From contig NZ_JACSQM010000003.1 in NCBI RefSeq assembly GCF_014836645.1, positions 1-64,000 of the forward strand: a stretch of 64,000 nucleotides of DNA. The letters run 5' to 3'. This stretch comes from Fictibacillus norfolkensis (GTDB lineage: Bacteria; Bacillota; Bacilli; Bacillales; Fictibacillaceae). The position numbers were made by a program, and so were the translations under genes. The notes below the pieces were generated by a model. The model was not told the origin of the DNA. It worked only from the letters and a program-made list of their open reading frames with translations, and did no database searches. Below are positions 43,271 through 51,820 of the stretch, piece after piece; positions within the stretch are counted from its first letter, which is position 1; each line of letters begins with the position of its first letter.

Positions 43271-43375
43271 AAATTGTTAAACCATATATCCACGGTAATT
43301 CCAAATAATTTCACGGTAAATGGAAATATATTCACGTATATGCTTGATAATTTCACGGATAAAATTATTTATCCA
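43271..43375. repeat. Five degenerate 21-bp tandem repeats (locus B)
   Basis: Units start at 43271, 43292, 43313, 43334 and 43355. Four begin ACG and three end AATTTC or TATTC. The spacing is exactly 21 bp. No gene lies in the gap between the terminator at 43207 and the end of the ger operon. Confidence 0.75.
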
Positions 43376-43439
43376 ATTTTCGACAAAGCTACATTCGCCA
43401 AACACTACACTACCGCCATATATATACCTAGATACCACA

Positions 43440-44519
43440 CTACTCCGTAATCCCTGCCTGCGTGATTTCCACATTCACTTTAACGTTGATTGGAATATCT
43501 GGATACTGATCGTCCCACTGTTTAAAATCAAATCCTCGTGTTCTGCTTCTTGCCAGATCGCCTAATCCAATCGTATCTACCTTTGCTTTTTGTAACTTCT
43601 TGACGATCATATTGGTCCGTTTATTCATTGCTTTTTCTGCAGCACGCTCAAGCTGCTCGACAAGAGATGGATCACTAACAGGGATTTTGGGTGCTTCACT
43701 TACGCGTCCTCTAACATTAACAAAAATGTCTACTGATGGCGATCGTTTTACGTCTTTAAATTCATATTCTACTTTAGACTTCAGGTTTTGAATGGTGAAG
43801 AATTGATCTTTTTTAAATTTCACTTCATAGATGCCTTTCTCAAAGGGTTCAATGAGAAGCTTTAAAAGAAAGGAATCTTCAAGTTTTAGCTGTCCAACCA
43901 TTTTATCGTCTTTTAAGAGAGCTGTTCCTACTACTCTAATTCGATCTCCTTGCTTCTCTAAGAGTGGCAAGTTTGGATCCATCCCTTTTCCGTAATATCT
44001 ATACAAAAAATCATGTATGTTTGACTTTGGTATGTTTGCGTTCATATTTTGATCTAGAAGATGGAGCAGATACTTAGATGGCGTTTCACTAAGAGGATAC
44101 TGCTGCTTTAATAATGTTTTTGTACTTCCATAAACGATGGCCATATAAAGATCCCGACCTAAGGAAGGATCACGCTGAAGTGTGTCGACTAGATCATAAA
44201 TTCCTTTTTCAGCTAAGCGGTCATTATAAAGAGCAATTTCTAACCTTCCGATTTCAAAAGGTTTAGGTGATTCTGCTTGTTCTAATGCCCTTGCCATCTT
44301 GCTCGTATTCGTAGTAGCCGTGAATACTTGTGAGATCGGAGGGACATCTTCACCTCGCTGGGGAATGGCTACCATCCCGTTTAACTCTACTTGGTTGTTC
44401 GACTTATAATCATAACCAACTGCAGAAACGAGCTGAACGTCTTCGAGGATTTTTTTGCTCGGAAAACAGCCTGTTAACAGGAATAAAGTGAAAACGATAA
44501 TAAGATGTTTTTTAACCAT
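43440..44519 (-). CDS. Germinant receptor subunit C (Ger(x)C lipoprotein)
   Basis: A 359-residue lipoprotein. The signal peptide has lipobox LLTGC (cysteine about residue 18). It then has the GerAC-type domains with VQLVSAVGYDYKSNNQVELNGMVAIPQ and a C-terminal segment around KLQKAKVDTIGLGDLARSRTRGFDF. It is anchored on the outer face of the inner spore membrane. It overlaps the subunit B gene by eight bases. It is third in an A-B-C operon; the complex lets spores sense nutrients. The germinant is not predictable. Confidence 0.9.
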   Translation of the reverse strand: MVKKHLIIVFTLFLLTGCFPSKKILEDVQLVSAVGYDYKSNNQVELNGMVAIPQRGEDVPPISQVFTATTNTSKMARALEQAESPKPFEIGRLEIALYNDRLAEKGIYDLVDTLQRDPSLGRDLYMAIVYGSTKTLLKQQYPLSETPSKYLLHLLDQNMNANIPKSNIHDFLYRYYGKGMDPNLPLLEKQGDRIRVVGTALLKDDKMVGQLKLEDSFLLKLLIEPFEKGIYEVKFKKDQFFTIQNLKSKVEYEFKDVKRSPSVDIFVNVRGRVSEAPKIPVSDPSLVEQLERAAEKAMNKRTNMIVKKLQKAKVDTIGLGDLARSRTRGFDFKQWDDQYPDIPINVKVNVEITQAGITE

Positions 44520-45606
44520 TTTTTGTTTTCCTTCCTTTTCCTAAAATTAGTTGGATAACAAATAGAAAAGGAATATAGGCATATAGAATATAAAAACCAA
44601 TCTGAGAAACTTTCGTATTCAGTATATCTATTTGCTGCCGATCAATAATTAAGACGCTACATATGAAAATAACGAGAATCATGATACGAAGTGCGCTCTT
44701 TTGTTTGATTTTATACAACCGATGAATACCACGGCTGACTGACCATAAGCCGATACAGATATTAGGCAGAATAACGAAAAGCCAGAGTGCGATACCAGCA
44801 TACTCAAATCGTTGTGCAAAAGGGAGGTCAACAATTTTCCAGAGTGTTAATGTCGCCCAAATCGTATGTTGAAGTTGCTCTTGATTGAAATAAACAAAAG
44901 AAACAAACACCGTGATTAGGTAAGTAAACATCGTAAATAAGTTTCCAAAATGAGCCCACTTTTGAGACTTTTCTGGCTGTTTTAAAAAAGGCATGTATAA
45001 CAAAATAAGTTCAAGTCCTAAATAATCCAGAGTAACTCCTTTTGTTGCAGCCATTAGATCACTAAACGAATGATCAAGAATGGGTAAAAGATTCGTATAA
45101 TGTGCGTTTTTCAGTGCGTAATATTTTAATGAAAATAAAGGAAGTGAGATGAAAAAACCTAATACGGAAAGCCCTGCTACAACCCGGATTCCTCCTATGA
45201 CGTATGAATAGGCTAGTCCTAATAAGATCAGAGCAATGATCGGTGTACCCAGCTCAGGAAACACCCAGATCTGAATGACTTCGATATACGTTCTAAGTAC
45301 GGTTAGGATCGTAGAACTAAAATAGATCAACAGCAGAAAGCTTAGGGTACCACCGATCCATCTGCCGAACAAGTTTCGATGTACGCCGATAATATCAGCG
45401 TTCTCTCTTGACAGAACACGATAGATCATCCAGATCAACACGTTAAATGATAGACCTCCGACGATTACAGAAATCCATGCATCATGTCCTGCTGTCTTGG
45501 CTATATAACGCTCGAAGCCAAGAATACCAACTCCAATCTGCATGGTGGTAACCATATAAAAAGCCATATAAGGTGATATCTGCTTGTTTTCACTGATCTG
45601 AGACAT
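44512..45606 (-). CDS. Germinant receptor subunit B (GerAB/APC-type permease)
   Basis: A 364-residue polytopic protein with ten predicted helices. It has the spore-permease opening ISPYMAFYMVTTMQIGVGILGFERYIAKTAGHDAWIS. GerAB-type subunits bind the amino-acid germinant within the membrane. It lies between subunits A and C, 16 bases after A and overlapping C. It is intact. Confidence 0.9.
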   Translation of the reverse strand: MSQISENKQISPYMAFYMVTTMQIGVGILGFERYIAKTAGHDAWISVIVGGLSFNVLIWMIYRVLSRENADIIGVHRNLFGRWIGGTLSFLLLIYFSSTILTVLRTYIEVIQIWVFPELGTPIIALILLGLAYSYVIGGIRVVAGLSVLGFFISLPLFSLKYYALKNAHYTNLLPILDHSFSDLMAATKGVTLDYLGLELILLYMPFLKQPEKSQKWAHFGNLFTMFTYLITVFVSFVYFNQEQLQHTIWATLTLWKIVDLPFAQRFEYAGIALWLFVILPNICIGLWSVSRGIHRLYKIKQKSALRIMILVIFICSVLIIDRQQIDILNTKVSQIGFYILYAYIPFLFVIQLILGKGRKTKNG

Positions 45607-45622
45607 ACATACCCCTCGCTTT

Positions 45623-47137
45623 TTAGTCTTCTATGTCATGTTTTTCTTTTGCGCGTTTTTTATTCATTTTAGCTTTATCTTGTGGTCGAACTGATGATGG
45701 CCGTCTGTTTTGTACACTGAACGGCAAACGGATAAGGGCATCTTTTAAATCATTTACACGAAGCGGGTATAGGGGTGCGATGTAAGGTCTTCCGAGAGAA
45801 GTAAGTTTTAATAGATGTGAAACAATAAATGCAAAGCAGATCGCAACACCAAGTACACCTAAGAACTGTGCAAATAATAAAAAGGGAAAACGAAGCAAAC
45901 GAATCGTGTTACTCATTTGATACACAGGTGTTGTAAAAGAAGCGAGTGCGGCTAGAGCTACGATGATCAACAGAACGTTACTCGTTAAACCAGCTTGAAC
46001 CGCTGCCGTTCCGATAACGATACCTCCAACGATACCGATCGTTTGACCGACTTTAGATGGTAGTCTCGCACCAGCTTCACGAAGCAACTCAATCGAAAGC
46101 TCTAGTACAATAGCTTCCAATATAGGCGGGAACGGGATATCGTTACGTGAAGCCACAAGTGTAGCTAGAAGGTTTTCTGGAATCATCTCATAATGAAACG
46201 TTAAAACAGCTACATAAAGCGGCGAAGATAACACAGAGAACATAACCGCCATCAATCGGATCAATCGAAAAACAGAAGCGAGCGTCCAATTGAGAAAATA
46301 ATCTTCAAATGCAGAAAAGAACTCTACGATCGTAGTTGGACCAGTCAATGCATGTGGTGATCCGTCAGCCATAATGGCCACTTTACCTTCAGATAAAACA
46401 CTCGCTACTCGATCTGGTCGTTCTGTATCGATGAGCTGTGGAAAAGGAGAGTTCTCGTTGTCTGAAATCATTTGATTGATATAAGAACTATCTACGACAT
46501 GGTCGTATTCGATATCGGTAATACGCTGAATGGCGGTATTCACATTTTCTTCATCAGCGATTCCATCGATATAGATAATTGCAACTCTCGTTTTTGAAAG
46601 TTTTCCTACCCTAACTTCTTTTACTGTAAATTCTGGAATAGGAAGTCGTTTACGTATCAAGTTTAAATTGGTGTCGAGTGATTCAACGAATGCTTCCTTT
46701 GGACCAACAACGCTAAATTCGGTTTCAGGAATTGAGATCTGTCTGTTTTCAGTTGATAGACTGGGAACGAGCAAACCCTCTGGGTCGTCCTTGTTCATTT
46801 GAATGAGAATGAAACCTGCTGTTACTTTGTTCGCGATATCATGAACATCATCCGTTTTGACCATTCCATCTAATGGTAGATGCTTCTGGATATCGTCTAA
46901 GTTTTTAAGAGGGATTTCTGTTATATACGGTAATAAATCACGATGAACAAATTCTGGATTTACAAGAGTTTTATAATAAGAGATGTAGAAAGTGCTGAGA
47001 GATGATTGCTTCACAGTAGAGAAATCAGCTGAAGCCTTCAGCTTTTTCATGAGTTCTGGAAATGTCAATGTACCTTTTGTAGAGTTGGAATTTGATTCTT
47101 GTTGTTGTTTCTTCTTTTTCTTCTTAAAAAATATCAT
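45623..47137 (-). CDS. Germinant receptor subunit A (GerAA family)
   Basis: A 504-residue protein. A long lysine-rich N-terminal cytoplasmic region (KKKKKKQQQESNSNS) and a soluble domain are followed by about five membrane helices from about residue 290. Family blocks are ERPDRVASVLSEGKVAIMADGSPHALTGPTT and RNDIPFPPILEAIVLELSIELLREAGARLP. The start ATG at 47137 is preceded by GGTGAT, complementary to the 16S 3' end; a frame extending to 47188 has no better site. It is first in the ger operon and probably sigma-G controlled. Confidence 0.9.
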   Translation of the reverse strand: MIFFKKKKKKQQQESNSNSTKGTLTFPELMKKLKASADFSTVKQSSLSTFYISYYKTLVNPEFVHRDLLPYITEIPLKNLDDIQKHLPLDGMVKTDDVHDIANKVTAGFILIQMNKDDPEGLLVPSLSTENRQISIPETEFSVVGPKEAFVESLDTNLNLIRKRLPIPEFTVKEVRVGKLSKTRVAIIYIDGIADEENVNTAIQRITDIEYDHVVDSSYINQMISDNENSPFPQLIDTERPDRVASVLSEGKVAIMADGSPHALTGPTTIVEFFSAFEDYFLNWTLASVFRLIRLMAVMFSVLSSPLYVAVLTFHYEMIPENLLATLVASRNDIPFPPILEAIVLELSIELLREAGARLPSKVGQTIGIVGGIVIGTAAVQAGLTSNVLLIIVALAALASFTTPVYQMSNTIRLLRFPFLLFAQFLGVLGVAICFAFIVSHLLKLTSLGRPYIAPLYPLRVNDLKDALIRLPFSVQNRRPSSVRPQDKAKMNKKRAKEKHDIED

Positions 47138-47245
47138 TGAAATCACCCGTTCGTTAATACGTCGTAAACTACTACATTTGTTTATCATTTCCTAGGTACA
47201 TAAATATATTCTGTAAGATGGAATGTGCCGTTATGGTATATAACA

Positions 47246-47274
47246 TTGACAACCATTGGCAAGTAGCCTAAGAT
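47246..47274 (+). promoter_or_regulatory. Promoter of the SAM-riboswitch transcript
   Basis: TTGACA (47246-47251), a 17-bp spacer and TAAGAT (47269-47274), ending 23 bases before the riboswitch P1 stem. Confidence 0.8.
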
Positions 47275-47296
47275 TATCATTAAATTAATATTCAAA

Positions 47297-47467
47297 CTCT
47301 TATTAAGAGCAGGCGGAGGGAATTAGCCCTATGAAGCCCGGCAACCATCGGAAGAACTTTGTTTTGACCGAAACGGTGCTAAATCTAACAGCAGTTACTG
47401 CTGAGAGATGAGAGAACGAACGGATACTATGTATGAAGCCGTGTTCTCTAAATGAACACGGTTTTTT
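47297..47467 (+). promoter_or_regulatory. SAM-I (S-box) riboswitch with terminator
   Basis: It contains the S-box core GGCGGAGGG, CCCTATGAAGCCCGGCAACC, GGTGCTAAATC and CTGAGAGATGAGAG. P1 pairs 47297-47303 with 47408-47414. The terminator CCGTGTTC/GAACACGG (47439-47461) has a T6 run. An anti-terminator pairs 47412-47423 with 47439-47448 and competes with both. SAM therefore turns transcription off. The downstream gene is a truncated hydrolase. Confidence 0.95.
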
Positions 47468-47533
47468 GTGTTTATTAATCGGGTTTATGAATTGGGTTTA
47501 AACGTATTCTTAGAGAGAAAAGGAGTGGGTGAT

Positions 47534-48049
47534 GTGGTGACATCGGATTGTATTTTGTGGAAGGGAAGAATACTGGCTCACACCTTAAATTTACCTCATG
47601 GGAATGAAGAAGGTGAGAATAAGTTTCCGTTGATTATAATCTGCCACGGTTTTACAAGTACGCGAATTGGAGTTGATCGTTTATTTGTTAAAACGGCTCA
47701 AGCACTCGTTAAACTTGGGTTTGCTGTATTGCGATTTGATTATGCTGGGTGCGGTGAGAGTGAAGGGGAATATGGAGATAATGAATTTGCTTGTTTTATT
47801 GATCAGACGAAGGAAGCGATTTCCTTTGGAAGCAAACTGACAAATATTGATAAGCATGCCATAACACTAATCGGACATAGTTTAGGTGGGGCTGTTGCGG
47901 TTTGCACGGCAGCGGATGATGAAAGAATTAGTAACGTGATCACTTGGTCCGCTGTAAGTAAACCTTTCGCTGATATCAAAGAAATCGTTGGTTACAACGG
48001 TGAACATCTAGATGAAATGATCGGCTCATCTAGGCAGCTTTTCTTATGA
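47534..48049 (+). pseudogene. Truncated alpha/beta hydrolase under SAM control
   Basis: 171 residues. An alpha/beta-hydrolase N-terminal part has ICHGFTSTRIG (oxyanion region), FDYAGCGESEG and nucleophile elbow GHSLGG (about 117-122), then LDEMIGSSRQLFL and a stop. Family members are usually 250-300 residues; the cap and the catalytic Asp and His are missing. The GTG start with AAAAGGAG upstream is intact. It is probably a 3'-truncated gene, and no further coding sequence of this family is seen downstream. Confidence 0.65.
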
Positions 48050-48091
48050 ATAGAGGGTTTTGTAAAAAGTTCTGGGGGTCTCTTTTTAGTA

Positions 48092-48194
48092 ATTAAGTCT
48101 AAATTTGAAAAATTAAGTCTTACGCAAGAACATTAGGTCGTACTGTACACTAATTAAGTCGAACTAGACATGAATTAAGTCTAAATTCAAAAAT
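48092..48194. repeat. Degenerate 20-21 bp tandem repeats (locus C)
   Basis: Five units beginning ATTAAGTC or ATTAGGTC start at 48092, 48112, 48132, 48153 and 48174. Further downstream, TCCGACTTCA and TGAAGTCGGA (about 48211-48269) form an inverted repeat before modB. Confidence 0.75.
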
Positions 48195-48307
48195 AAAGGC
48201 CGTTCGACAAATCCGACTTCAACCAAACCCAACAAAGCGCGGTATGATATGATGAAGTCGGACAAATTCAGCTTAACCAACATTTTATTAAGCGGGTGGA
48301 AAAGGAA

Positions 48308-48964
48308 ATGGCAATTGATTTTTGGTCACCTGTCAAATTATCACTCGGCATAGCGGTGACAGCTTCATTGATCGTGATTCTTGCAGGAATTTTCTTTGGG
48401 AGGATCATGGCTCATAAAAAATTTAAAGGCAGGACCTTCGTTGAAACAATATTCCTACTTCCGCTCGTACTACCCCCAACGGTTGTAGGTTTCTTGTTAA
48501 TCGTTTTGTTCGGTCGTAACGGTCCAGGTGGACAGCTAGTAGAGTGGCTTTTTAATCAACCGATCATGTTTACATGGTGGGCAGCCGTTATTGCGTCTGC
48601 GGTTGTGGCGTTTCCACTCATGTATCAATCCGCAAAAGCGGGGTTCGAATCGATTGACGCAGACATCGAGAACGCAGCGCGAGTTGATGGGGCAAACGAG
48701 TGGGATGTATTGCGGAAAATTTCTGTACCACTTTCTGTTAGGGCCATCACATCTGGTGCTATTCTAAGTTTTGCTCGAGCATTAGGTGAGTTTGGTGCAA
48801 CGCTGATGTTCGCCGGAAACATACCTGGAAAAACGCAGACAATATCCACTGCAATCTATATTGCGATAGAGTCAGGAAATATGGAGCTTGCTTGGATGTG
48901 GGTGGGAAGTGTTATCGGTATTTCATTTTTAATGCTAGCCGCTGTGAATCGCCTAAGAACTTAG
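48308..48964 (+). CDS. modB: Molybdate ABC transporter permease
   Basis: A 218-residue permease with five to six helices. It has the ModB pattern LPLVLPPTVVGFLLIVLFGRNGP, the EAA loop ENAARVDGANEWDVLRKISVPLSVRAI and ARALGEFGATLMFAGNIPGKTQTI. It imports molybdate together with a ModA binding protein and an ATPase. Neither modA nor modC is adjacent, so its partners must be encoded elsewhere or the locus is a remnant. It ends with a terminator about 110 bases later. It could supply the molybdenum enzyme at 16720. Confidence 0.85.
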   Translation: MAIDFWSPVKLSLGIAVTASLIVILAGIFFGRIMAHKKFKGRTFVETIFLLPLVLPPTVVGFLLIVLFGRNGPGGQLVEWLFNQPIMFTWWAAVIASAVVAFPLMYQSAKAGFESIDADIENAARVDGANEWDVLRKISVPLSVRAITSGAILSFARALGEFGATLMFAGNIPGKTQTISTAIYIAIESGNMELAWMWVGSVIGISFLMLAAVNRLRT

Positions 48965-49071
48965 CAGGAAAAAGAATCTGCAATGGTTCTATTTTGAAAC
49001 TACAAACATTGGTATGGCAGGCGGTTAGGCTTCGGTATTAAACCATTCTCCTCACTGTGTGTGTATGAATA

Positions 49072-49106
49072 AAACACAGCTTCTCTATAGAGGGCTGTGT
49101 TTTTTT
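49072..49106 (+). terminator. Intrinsic terminator
   Basis: AAACACAGC-TTCTCTA...TAGAGGGCTGTGTTTTTTT after modB. Confidence 0.8.
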
Positions 49107-49249
49107 ACGGCTGGAATCCCATGTGAAATACTTATTCGCTTTTTCCTATACTTACCGCGAACTTACTATGAGAAAGGTATTTCAATCGAATGGATTTGTC
49201 TTTGAAATGATCATTGTAAGACTTAGCTGTTATATTCAAATGTGCCACT

Positions 49250-49696
49250 TTAATTTTTTTTTTGATAAATCGTTATAGAAGAAACATAGTCAGGACCATT
49301 TTTCGAACCATACGTTAAGGATGAAGGGATGCCTTCTACCAAGTTGAAGTTTCTAGCTTCATAATCACTTATGTCTTCGTAGAGTTGAAACATGGTGTGT
49401 GCGAAAATAATCGCAACTGCAATGGAACCAGTGATTACAACTGAAATAAGAAGGCGTTCTATCCAGCAGATTAATCTTGAATAACTGGCAACAAAGCCAA
49501 TAAATAACGATAGCAGCGACTTGGCTAAAAAAAGGAAAAGCTCCGTCAAAACAAGGTGATCTTGAAATACTGTCGAAGATAAAAATAAACTCAAAGCAGA
49601 GAATAGCAGAATCACCAAAAGTAAGATGAGAGGAAATATACTCGGAGTCCTAAAGCTTCGAGATCCTGTGATTCTTTTCTTTTTTCGATAACCCAT
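49250..49696 (-). CDS. Three-TM protein, unknown function
   Basis: A 148-residue protein. It has a basic N-terminus (GYRKKKRITGSRSFR), three hydrophobic segments (about 20-42, 52-72, 80-105) and a soluble C-terminal tail of about 40 residues. No family is recognised. GGAGAGG precedes the ATG. It is a single gene divergent from the DUF3626 gene. Confidence 0.55.
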   Translation of the reverse strand: MGYRKKKRITGSRSFRTPSIFPLILLLVILLFSALSLFLSSTVFQDHLVLTELFLFLAKSLLSLFIGFVASYSRLICWIERLLISVVITGSIAVAIIFAHTMFQLYEDISDYEARNFNLVEGIPSSLTYGSKNGPDYVSSITIYQKKN

Positions 49697-49813
49697 AAAT
49701 ATCCTCTCCTTTATAAAATATATTCAATAAAGCTAAACCACTATTCAAGAGTGAAGATTCACCTCACTGGTTCCCGAATAACATTATTTGCCGACGGAGA
49801 AGGAGAGTATTAC

Positions 49814-50905
49814 ATGAAATTAACTCAAGCGCAACAACTCGCGATTGAATACGTTGAACGTTATGCTGCACAACATAAAGAAGATGCTCAAGCAACGATT
49901 CAACATCTATTAAGAATGTCCAACATAACAAATGATGAATATCAAAAGGCAGTCCATAAACTTAAAGAGCATGCCCGAATCGCTCTTCACTTTCATCCGG
50001 ATCGGCCAAACTCTTCAATGAATTGTATTGCAGAAGCATTGCTTAATGATGGGATATATAAAAGTCAGTTTGAAACGCTGCTTTCAAACGGAAGTGTATC
50101 TGCCTATCCCGGAGGCTTGCGTGATCGGTGGGAAAATCAATTATTTGGAGGAGCTTACCAGACAAAGGGTACGACCCTTAATGAACGAGCAAAATATGGT
50201 GCGTTAAACATTATGAAGCATTCAGATGGGCCAGCGCCACGGTTTGGTTCGTGTTACTTCTTACTCAAGCCTGAAGTTTCAAAACGAGCTACTTTTACAT
50301 ACCTTGATTCTCATCAAAATCCTAGAGAAAAAGGGACATTTGGTGAGTTCGATATGATAATTTCCGCATTGTTTGAAGAAATCTTTACGAGAGATTATGC
50401 GTTAGGAGAGCCTAATCTTATGGTGAGTTCTTTGATCCAGCACCTTGTTCAACAAATAGAAATGCCGTTTGAAGATCCAGCTGAAAAACAAGTGTATCGA
50501 AATCTAAATCATTATATTGAGGCACAAGTTCACGGTGATCTTTTATTAAAGAAAGATGCTGAAATACTTGTTGCAGACCCTTCATTTATTGGAACGAAGG
50601 TTGGAGATACGCTTACAAGTCTTTGTGCAAAATATGATATTAAGCTTTATTATCATTCTGGATTTCAATTGTCTGTACATCAAGTTCCTTCAGATTTTAG
50701 AGGACGGGAAATGCCGTCATTAGCAAAAAGAATCGCTAAAAATCAATTGATCGATGCACATCTTATAGGTGAAGCTGTAATGGATTTAACGAGAAATCCA
50801 GTGGCTTGGAGCGACAGAGGTACGCAGAAAGAAATATTACAAGAGTTGAAACTTCTATGGCATGTGTTAGTGAAGTATGGAAAACCATATAGTAAAAGAA
50901 GATAA
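49814..50905 (+). CDS. DUF3626 protein
   Basis: A 363-residue cytosolic protein. The conserved order matches what I recall of DUF3626: IALHFHPDRPNSSMNCIAEALLNDGIYKSQFET (about 75-107), PGGLRDRWENQLFGGAY, RAKYGALNIM, APRFGSCYFLL and FGEFDMIISALFEEI. The H-x-H-P-D-R, YGALN and SCY blocks could form an ADP-ribosyltransferase-like site, but that is inference. The ATG at 49814 follows AAGGAGAG. It stands alone between the three-TM gene and marR. Confidence 0.65.
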   Translation: MKLTQAQQLAIEYVERYAAQHKEDAQATIQHLLRMSNITNDEYQKAVHKLKEHARIALHFHPDRPNSSMNCIAEALLNDGIYKSQFETLLSNGSVSAYPGGLRDRWENQLFGGAYQTKGTTLNERAKYGALNIMKHSDGPAPRFGSCYFLLKPEVSKRATFTYLDSHQNPREKGTFGEFDMIISALFEEIFTRDYALGEPNLMVSSLIQHLVQQIEMPFEDPAEKQVYRNLNHYIEAQVHGDLLLKKDAEILVADPSFIGTKVGDTLTSLCAKYDIKLYYHSGFQLSVHQVPSDFRGREMPSLAKRIAKNQLIDAHLIGEAVMDLTRNPVAWSDRGTQKEILQELKLLWHVLVKYGKPYSKRR

Positions 50906-50998
50906 GTAAGAACGGAATAACATCTTGCATTTATTGTATTTATCTGTTACTATCGTTTCAATGCTAACGATTATGAAAATTGATAAGGAGTGGATCAT

Positions 50999-51511
50999 AT
51001 CTATTCTTTTGATGAGTACGGTGAATTGCTGCCGGAAGAGAAGGACACCATCAATCAATTGACTAAAGCACCGATCGAATCACTCAATCTGCATTCTATT
51101 ACAGTGGTTACAAATCTGTATCGAGCTGCTCAAGGATTGCGTAATAAGATGGAGCGGGAAGTATTAGCAAAGCATGGGTTATCTTGGACGTCTTTTTCTA
51201 TTCTATATGATCTGTGGATATGGGAATCCGTCGAAACAAAGAAGCTAGCATTATCCGCTGGTGTTTCAAAAGCAACCATAAGTAACATCACGAATACATT
51301 GGAAAGAAAAGAATTATGTTATCGTAAGGTGGATAATCGTGATCGGCGCATCACGTGTGTTGTTCTGACCGATAAAGGCAGAAAAGTGATGGAGGAACTG
51401 TATCCGAGGTTTCATGAAGGTGAGGTTGAAGTCGTTTCTTCCTTGTCCGTTGAAGAGCAGACATTAATATCAAATTTACTTAGAAGAGTTATTCGAGAGA
51501 ACGACTTTTAA
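50999..51511 (+). CDS. MarR family regulator, apparent ATC start
   Basis: About 170 residues. A wHTH lies at about 60-115 (LALSAGVSKATISNITNTLERKELCYRKVDNRDRRITCVVLTDKG). A MarR gene next to tyrZ is also found in B. subtilis (ywaE), supporting the call. AAGGAG at 50985-50990 is eight bases from an ATC at 50999. The only in-frame GTG (50990) overlaps the ribosome site, and a TTG lies too far away. It probably lost its ATG by one base or starts on ATC. Confidence 0.7.
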   Translation: MYSFDEYGELLPEEKDTINQLTKAPIESLNLHSITVVTNLYRAAQGLRNKMEREVLAKHGLSWTSFSILYDLWIWESVETKKLALSAGVSKATISNITNTLERKELCYRKVDNRDRRITCVVLTDKGRKVMEELYPRFHEGEVEVVSSLSVEEQTLISNLLRRVIRENDF

Positions 51512-51523
51512 ATTTTATATAAA

Positions 51524-51772
51524 AAATGCGATGACAGGAAACGCAGTAGCAATGATCTCCCTGTTTTAGAGAGCTGGTGGTTGGTGTGAATCAGTACAAA
51601 GATCATGTGAATTACATTTCCAAGAGCTTTCTTCGTTACTTTTATAAGAAACAGACGAAGAACGGGAAAACCGTTATTTAACTTGAGTGGAAGAATATTT
51701 GTTCTTCAATTAGGGTGGTACCGCGTGTAAATTTAGACCACGTCCCTTGTGTTATAGGGATGTGGTCTTTTT
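51524..51772 (+). promoter_or_regulatory. Tyrosine T-box leader
   Basis: It holds the universal T-box AGGGTGGTACCGCG (51712-51725), followed by a terminator (GACCACGTCCC...GGGATGTGGTC, then TTTTT) ending at 51772. In Stem I, GAATTACATTT places TAC (51613-51615) in the specifier loop, which is a tyrosine codon. Uncharged tRNA-Tyr therefore allows read-through into tyrS. This fills the gap 51512-51820. Confidence 0.95.
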
Positions 51773-51820
51773 ATCGTTTCTTGAGAATTGAGTATTACAA
51801 TAAATAGAGGAGGAAAAAGG

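Noticed and set aside
43247..43565. Plus-strand reading frames of 67 and 81 codons
   Set aside because: They are produced by the AT-rich 21-bp repeat array and the antisense of the germinant receptor C gene; no ribosome sites.
48211..48307. Molybdenum-cofactor riboswitch before modB
   Set aside because: Only a simple TCCGACTTCA/TGAAGTCGGA inverted repeat is present; the multi-helix Moco core is absent.
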